Made by a program: the position numbers and the translations under genes. This document shows, piece by piece, positions 51,310-55,701 of a DNA stretch of 55,701 bases (the stretch's first letter is position 1; every line of letters begins with the position of its first letter). The notes below the pieces were generated by a model that saw only the letters and a list, made by a program, of their open reading frames with translations, did no database searches and was not told where the DNA came from. The stretch is from positions 1-55,701 of the forward strand of contig NZ_CBQR020000128.1 in the NCBI RefSeq assembly GCF_000455485.1, read 5' to 3'. Source of the stretch: Gorillibacterium massiliense (GTDB taxonomy: Bacteria; Bacillota; Bacilli; Paenibacillales; NBRC-103111).

Positions 51310-52977
51310 TCAACCGCACTTTCCCCTTAACCTAAATATCATCTCCTTATCGTAGATATATCTCTTGCGGCCGCCTTTCAGATGTATAACCAGCTTAGGT
51401 TTTAATGCTCCTAATGCTTCAAGCGATAAGATTCGCTTTTCACCTACCCGTAAAATCTTCATTACCTCTTCCCGATATAAGCCAAGTTCAACTGAACGTT
51501 TTTCTTTATACTCTACAATAATGGAATTAAGTTGGTCTTTATCTAAATAACAACACTTGAAGTTCTTCTCTCCTGAAAAAGACGTCTTCAACTCTCCAGA
51601 AAGAATTCTTTTTATTAGTTCGACAGCCGAAAGCCCAATAGTATTGTATTTTTTTAGTGATTTGCTAAATGCTATTGGGCTCTTACTTTCATCAAGTTTC
51701 GATAAGAAACATTTACCAATTAACTCTTCAACTTCAGTTTTCTTGATCATTAAGTGCTGGAACCCTTCTATCGAGTGCTGCTCTAGGATACCTTCCCTGA
51801 TGACCTCTCTAACGATTTCTAAACTTAATCCGAGCATCCGTGAACATTCAGACTTGCTGACATATTGTCTTCGTAAATTCAGTTGTTCATCTAGACTTTT
51901 CTTATCCACGAAATATTTATCATTCTCACTCTTGAGTAAAAGAGTATTCCCGTTTGCCAACGCTAGAATCTTATCGTTTGAAAAGTAATTTTTTACCTCC
52001 TCCTTTCTAACAAACTCTCGATTTTCCAACAAACCTTCGTTCTCTTTAAATACAGAGAAATCCCTCCGAACCCTTCCATTATTTAACTGAGATAGCCAAA
52101 ATTGATCATAGGCTTCCCTAAGCCAACAAAACTTTTCGTCTTGTAATAATCTTTCGAATTCACCTTTTCGAAAGTACATAACTTTTGCAGGCAGTTGAAA
52201 TAGGTGTTCAAGGACTTTGTTGAAATGATATGGAAATTCATCATACATCCAAAAAAAGCTTATTATTGCATGATGTATCTCTTCATTATTTCTGCTAGCC
52301 CCCTTCTTGTTGTGATAAATCTTTATTCTCTGGCTTATATCGAATGGTGAAGGCATCCCTTCAAGTAAAAGTAAACTACTATAAAGAAGTTGATGGACAC
52401 TCTCAACTGGCAAATCCCTTCTATAAAAATGTACTTTGTACTTTTCTTTAAGTTCAAACACTTCAAAGTTAACCCATGATGGAGTCTCAAAATTAACTAT
52501 TGGTGAATCAGAATACAGTTTGCTGCAAACTGAACATTTGTTCATCAATGCTGCAGTTATTACCGCATACGATCCACAAGAGTAGCATTTGTCATTAAGA
52601 ATGATCCCATGTTTCTCACATATAGAGACAGATCTCAGAAACCACTTTGCTGGAAATATGGAACCCTCTTCAAGACATTTTGGACAATACTTAATTTTGT
52701 TTCTTACCAACGCCTTTTTGGCCAGATCGGATCCCATAACGTCCAAATACAGATTACTGGTCATGGAATATAGATAATCAACTCTCAGACTTGTAAATTC
52801 TGAAATTCTATTAAGTTGATCTTGTTCAAATAAATTATTTTTATACGATGTATTGTTCAAATGGAGTAATGAGGTAAGTGTCGTAACGGAATTATAGCCG
52901 TTAGATTTTGCCAAGCGATATAGGTAACTTATTAAGCTCTCATCACGCTCCGCTTTAGGTCGAATTAGGAAAGTCAC
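51310..52977 (-). CDS. tniQ: TniQ-family transposition target-selection protein
   Basis: This 555-residue protein opens with the TniQ signature (IRPKAERDESLISYLYRLAKSNGY) and carries the zinc-binding region YCPKCLEEGSIFPAKWFLRSVSICEKHG followed by CYSCG and CSVCSKLY. The C-terminal half has predicted helix-turn-helix segments (YVSKSECSRMLGLSLEIVRE), consistent with DNA recognition. TniQ/TnsD proteins choose insertion sites for Tn7- and Tn5053-like elements together with TnsC/TniB and a DDE transposase. No tnsA, tnsB or intact tnsC is next to it. A 106-residue gene ends two bases before its start codon, and an XRE gene is divergent. It is intact and may act with a transposase elsewhere, or be a remnant. 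Confidence 0.85.
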   Translation of the reverse strand: MTFLIRPKAERDESLISYLYRLAKSNGYNSVTTLTSLLHLNNTSYKNNLFEQDQLNRISEFTSLRVDYLYSMTSNLYLDVMGSDLAKKALVRNKIKYCPKCLEEGSIFPAKWFLRSVSICEKHGIILNDKCYSCGSYAVITAALMNKCSVCSKLYSDSPIVNFETPSWVNFEVFELKEKYKVHFYRRDLPVESVHQLLYSSLLLLEGMPSPFDISQRIKIYHNKKGASRNNEEIHHAIISFFWMYDEFPYHFNKVLEHLFQLPAKVMYFRKGEFERLLQDEKFCWLREAYDQFWLSQLNNGRVRRDFSVFKENEGLLENREFVRKEEVKNYFSNDKILALANGNTLLLKSENDKYFVDKKSLDEQLNLRRQYVSKSECSRMLGLSLEIVREVIREGILEQHSIEGFQHLMIKKTEVEELIGKCFLSKLDESKSPIAFSKSLKKYNTIGLSAVELIKRILSGELKTSFSGEKNFKCCYLDKDQLNSIIVEYKEKRSVELGLYREEVMKILRVGEKRILSLEALGALKPKLVIHLKGGRKRYIYDKEMIFRLRGKCG

Positions 52978-52979
52978 GA

Positions 52980-53300
52980 TTAAGCTCCTTTCAATTTCCT
53001 ATCGTGTAAGGTCCTTCGTTTTCTGAGCTCGTCCTTGAGATATTGAACTCTAGCAAAGTATCGTTCCTTGTCCGAATTAGGATCATGAGAATCTTTGCGA
53101 TAATACTTAACAAGTTCTGTTCCATCTTGAAGAAGAACAAAAATCGTTTTGGGATTTAATTTAGACGCAAGAATAAGAACCGGGACTATTGTGTTGTCCT
53201 CATCAATTTTCTCTAGTGGTACGAAAGTTTCTCCTTTGTAAAACACTGAATCCCCTATTCGAATAGCTTTATCTGGGTATAAGTGATAAGCATCGTTCAT
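52980..53300 (-). CDS. Small protein upstream of tniQ
   Basis: The product has 106 residues from the ATG at 53300, which is preceded by AGGAGG; the frame is open a further 24 codons but without a ribosome site. The N-terminal 65 residues look like a small beta-barrel (KAIRIGDSVFYKGETFVPLE...VPVLILASK...TIFVLLQDGTELVKYY). The C-terminus is a basic helix (LKDELRKRRTLHDRKLKG). The barrel resembles the C-terminal barrel of Mu/TnsB-type transposases, but no catalytic domain is present, so this is only a resemblance. Its stop is two bases before the tniQ start, so the two are certainly co-translated. Function unknown. Confidence 0.7.
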   Translation of the reverse strand: MNDAYHLYPDKAIRIGDSVFYKGETFVPLEKIDEDNTIVPVLILASKLNPKTIFVLLQDGTELVKYYRKDSHDPNSDKERYFARVQYLKDELRKRRTLHDRKLKGA

Positions 53301-53353
53301 ATCTATCAACCTCCTATTATTTTTACTATATTTATTACCTAGTTTTGTCGTTT

Positions 53354-53371
53354 TGATACATATATATATCA
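53354..53371. promoter_or_regulatory. Candidate operator between tniQ unit and XRE gene
   Basis: The near-perfect palindrome TGATACATATATATATCA lies in the 148-base divergent region, placed to cover a promoter reading toward tniQ. XRE-type repressors commonly bind such palindromes; this assignment is by position. Confidence 0.4.
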
Positions 53372-53448
53372 TTTTTAATTTCGATAGATATGCACGTATT
53401 TTTGTGAATCAGAATTTTGTCTACACTTCAACTGTGAGGTGCTGACAA

Positions 53449-53796
53449 ATGAACAATCCTGATATCGTTTTACGGTTAGTTGGTCTTCGGATTAAGGAAA
53501 TAAGAAAAGCCCAGTCCTTATCCCAGGAAGAGCTTGGGGAAAAAGCGGGCTTTCATTTTTCCTATATTGGTAGTGTAGAGCGTGGAGAGGCAAACATCAC
53601 TTTGAAAAATCTGGCAAGGATTAGCTCATCACTAAACGTGAGCGTAGCGGAACTCCTCAGATATCAAGAATCTTCTGATCGATATATCAACGAAAGCAAG
53701 GAATTACACATCGCAGAGATAATTGAAATACTTATGAACCAGGATGATTCGGAATTAATCAAAATCAGAAACATCATAAAAGAGGTAATTAATTAA
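53449..53796 (+). CDS. XRE-family transcriptional regulator
   Basis: This 115-residue protein has a Cro/C1-type helix-turn-helix in its first 65 residues (GLRIKEIRKAQSLSQEELGEKAGFHFSYIGSVERG). A short helical C-terminal half (IAEIIEILMNQDDSELIKIRNIIKEV) is likely for dimerisation. GAGGTG lies upstream of the ATG. It is divergent from the short gene and tniQ, with an AT-rich palindrome between, so I infer that it represses the transposition genes and possibly itself. The gene ends about 135 bases before group II intron remains begin. Confidence 0.9.
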   Translation: MNNPDIVLRLVGLRIKEIRKAQSLSQEELGEKAGFHFSYIGSVERGEANITLKNLARISSSLNVSVAELLRYQESSDRYINESKELHIAEIIEILMNQDDSELIKIRNIIKEVIN

Positions 53797-53949
53797 TAGA
53801 GAAGCCCATAGCTTGCAAGGCAAGTTCTTATACTTGTTTGGTCTCTGGGTTGGAAAATTACGATTTTCCAGTTTTCCAGTTCTACTTTCGATTAGTCCTA
53901 AAGAAGTGACAAAAGCGAAGAATTTATTGATGGAAGTTTTTGATAAATC

Positions 53950-54572
53950 GAGTTCACACCTTTGCGATTCAACATCCCCAAGTTTCTTGCAGAAACCCAG
54001 GCGTGATGAGGTGCGCCAGTGACGTGAAGCGGATTTTCTTATCTTGCCAAGCTTTCTCTGCTATCTTAGCCAGTTGTGTTGACATACGATGTCCACCTCT
54101 GCGTGTGGGGTATGTTTCGCTGGTAAGAGCTTACTCTGCCTTGCCGCTTCCCCTGTACGCGGCTATCCCGCGCTCCGAGTACTACCAGCAAGTCCGACTT
54201 CCACCGCGGCATCTACCTTCCTATGGATGGTCCTTTTCAGTTAGCGTACTCCGCTTTTTTTCACGAAGACCGCGATGGATCTCCCTAGTTCCGTGATGCT
54301 TCCTGTTCCGCCATGCCGTGCTCTCAGCCCCCGCCGGGGTCTCCGATTTCCTCGCCTTTTACGGAAATCTACTATAACCTTCCAAGTATTCGACCTTGTC
54401 GGCCCCGTGACATCTCACGAGGCTCAATCGCTTCACTTGCGTTACGGCCTGGTCGTCGCTCTGTCTACGCTTAGGCCGCATCGTTACCTTTGCGTGCTCA
54501 AGACTCGATTCCGGGTAGGGCGGCTCGTTCCCTTTGCCCGGGTGGGAATTGCACCCACTGAAAGCACCCAGC
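53950..54572 (-). pseudogene. 5' part of a second group II intron with RT start
   Basis: On the minus strand, after the junction near 54572, comes GC-rich structured sequence typical of intron domain I (54086-54560). An ATG at 54085 then opens a typical intron-encoded RT N-terminus (MSTQLAKIAEKALAR, then after a one-base slip KKIRFTSLAHLITPGFLQETW). Similarity ends around 53950. The intron thus lacks nearly all of its RT and its 3' domains V-VI, and cannot splice or move unaided. Confidence 0.6.
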
Positions 54573-55082
54573 TTACCTAGCACCGAAGTAGGATTTGAGA
54601 TCGGCATCAATGACGAAAGTATATCCGTCCATCACGTCCTTACCAATCTTCTGCAACGCCATATACGCGCTCTTTCCCGGACGAAATCCAAAACTGCAAT
54701 CCAGAAACACTTCTTCAAAAATGGGTTCTAGTATGCGTCTTGCCGCTGCTTGTACAACTCGGTCTCCTACGGTAGGAATGCCTAGAGGTCTTTGGGTTCT
54801 GTCCCCCTTCGGGATATAGACTCGTTTTACCGGTTTCGACCGGTATGTTTTCGTCCGCAACGTGTGCTGAAGTGCTTGTACATGGCTCTCTAACTCGGAC
54901 TCGAATGAATTAATGGTCATTCCGTCCACTCCTGCGGCTCCCCTATTGCGTTTGACCTCTCGGAAGGCTTCCTCCAGATTGGATGTCGCCCATATCTTGT
55001 CGATAAGACTGTACCATCTGCGCTTCTTTCCTTTCTCTTCTCCTTCACGGAAATGCCTGACTTGTTGCGTCTGTTCCTCCAT
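54573..55082 (-). pseudogene. Group II intron reverse transcriptase, truncated
   Basis: From the ATG at 55082 (MEEQTQQVRHF) the protein has the RT0-RT3 blocks of intron-encoded RTs: RNRGAAGVDGMTI, KPVKRVYIPKGDRTQRPLGIPTV, DRVVQAAARRIL, CSFGFRPGKSA and FVIDADLKSYF. It stops after three aberrant residues right at the position where the catalytic first Asp motif should continue (normally SYFD). The YADD box, thumb, maturase and DNA-binding domains are absent. The break coincides with the start of a second intron's 5' sequence, so the gene was interrupted or recombined there. Confidence 0.85.
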
Positions 55083-55701
55083 GATTCGTTTACTTCCCTT
55101 CCATCCCCGGTCGTTTAGCCTTTTGGCAGTGTTCCGGTTGTTTGGCGGTACTCGCCTCAGACGGTCTACCCGTTTGTTCGACCTCGGCCCTTCGCGCTTC
55201 ATGGCTCTCCGACTTCTGTCTGGCTCATGGCGGGTTTTTTTCAGCATTTCTCTTTTACGGTTTCGGGCTTCGCACAAGTCTCCGCCTTTTGGGTCGGAGC
55301 TTGCATCGATGACTTTTTTTTATGCGCAGATTCACTTGCCTTTGCGGCCTTTCCAGCAAGAGTTCTCACTACTATCCCTACGTCTGACTTCTCACCGTCC
55401 TTAGCCTTGCCTTGACCTTCACAGCGGCCTTCACATCGTTGGTAAAGGGTTACCGCTTCCATGGAAACAATTGGGTCATGTCAATTGACTTTCCCCCGAA
55501 TCCAGTCCTCATAACTTCCAGAACATAGGGTGGTACAGGACTTCCCCTTCATTTGCAGGTCATCCAGCTCTGTCAGCCAACACGGTTATGCCGCCTGTTC
55601 CGGGTTTCACCTTCGCATCCTCCCCACCTATCCTCACGGACTACGCTCTATGCGTCAGCTATGTGCTTCCGCCACCTTGCGGCGCACTGGAGACTTTCAC
55701 T
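55083..55701 (-). other. 5' non-coding domain of the outer group II intron
   Basis: The sequence is GC-rich, highly structured and without a supported gene; it immediately precedes the RT start and continues past the window edge. Its layout (several hundred bases of ribozyme domain I-IV before the RT) is that of group II introns. The intron 5' end was not located. Confidence 0.55.

Noticed and set aside
51310-53796. CRISPR-associated transposon based on tniQ
   Set aside because: No cas genes and no CRISPR repeats are found in the window.
54100-54570. Ribosomal RNA-like GC-rich sequence
   Set aside because: It leads into a group II intron RT start codon and contains no rRNA signatures; intron domain I explains it.

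Overview
The window looks like a chromosomal segment of a Paenibacillaceae-type Firmicute. The grounds are a large signal-peptide protein ending in three SLH domains, strong AGGAGG-type ribosome binding sites with frequent GTG/TTG starts, an OmpR/FtsX-ABC module, and RHS/RCC1 surface proteins. Species was not determined. Nearly all genes lie on the minus strand; only a LysR gene and an XRE gene are on the plus strand.

Region 1 (1-13.9 kb) is a biosynthetic gene cluster that runs off the left edge. In transcription order the main operon encodes a ketoreductase, ACP, KS-alpha, a ketosynthase that has lost its catalytic residues (chain-length-factor-like), a FabZ-type dehydratase, a type II thioesterase, an MFS exporter, an Asp/Glu-racemase-family protein and an NRPS (A-PCP-C-A..., incomplete). 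KR and DH without an enoyl reductase, plus a KS/CLF pair, predict a highly reducing type II PKS making a polyenoyl chain, here joined to an NRPS. Just upstream are a second MFS exporter and a CrtI-like FAD desaturase. A related intergenic element precedes both the PKS operon and the desaturase gene.

Region 2 (14-19.5 kb) is an ABC transporter (FtsX permease plus ATPase) with an OmpR-type two-component system. Region 3 (19.8-23.2 kb) is a cysC-pyk pair divergent from a LysR regulator. Region 4 (23.4-31 kb) holds a 2271-residue SLH-anchored double beta-helix protein and a small protein of the Anabaena-sensory-rhodopsin-transducer family with no rhodopsin nearby.

Region 5 (31.3-53.8 kb) is an AT-richer mosaic of mobile DNA and polymorphic toxins. 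It has three evenly spaced repeats beside a TniB-like ATPase fragment, resembling a Tn7/Tn5053-type end. It has an IS66-family element whose 8-bp target duplication can be read exactly. It also has an orphan RHS tip with a Hint domain and a GIY-YIG-like toxin plus an LRR protein (likely immunity), an IS110 element with a candidate bridge RNA, and a truncated serine recombinase. A three-gene toxin locus follows: an Ig-like/PT-linker/RCC1 secreted protein, a full RHS protein with a caspase-like (clan CD) C-terminal tip, and a small membrane protein that is probably its immunity factor. A TniQ gene with a short partner faces a divergent XRE regulator. Imperfect 55-bp direct repeats lie on either side of the toxin island.

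Region 6 (53.9-55.7 kb) contains group II intron remains: a reverse transcriptase cut short in the RT domain and joined to the 5' part of a second group II intron. No tRNA, rRNA or CRISPR array was seen.
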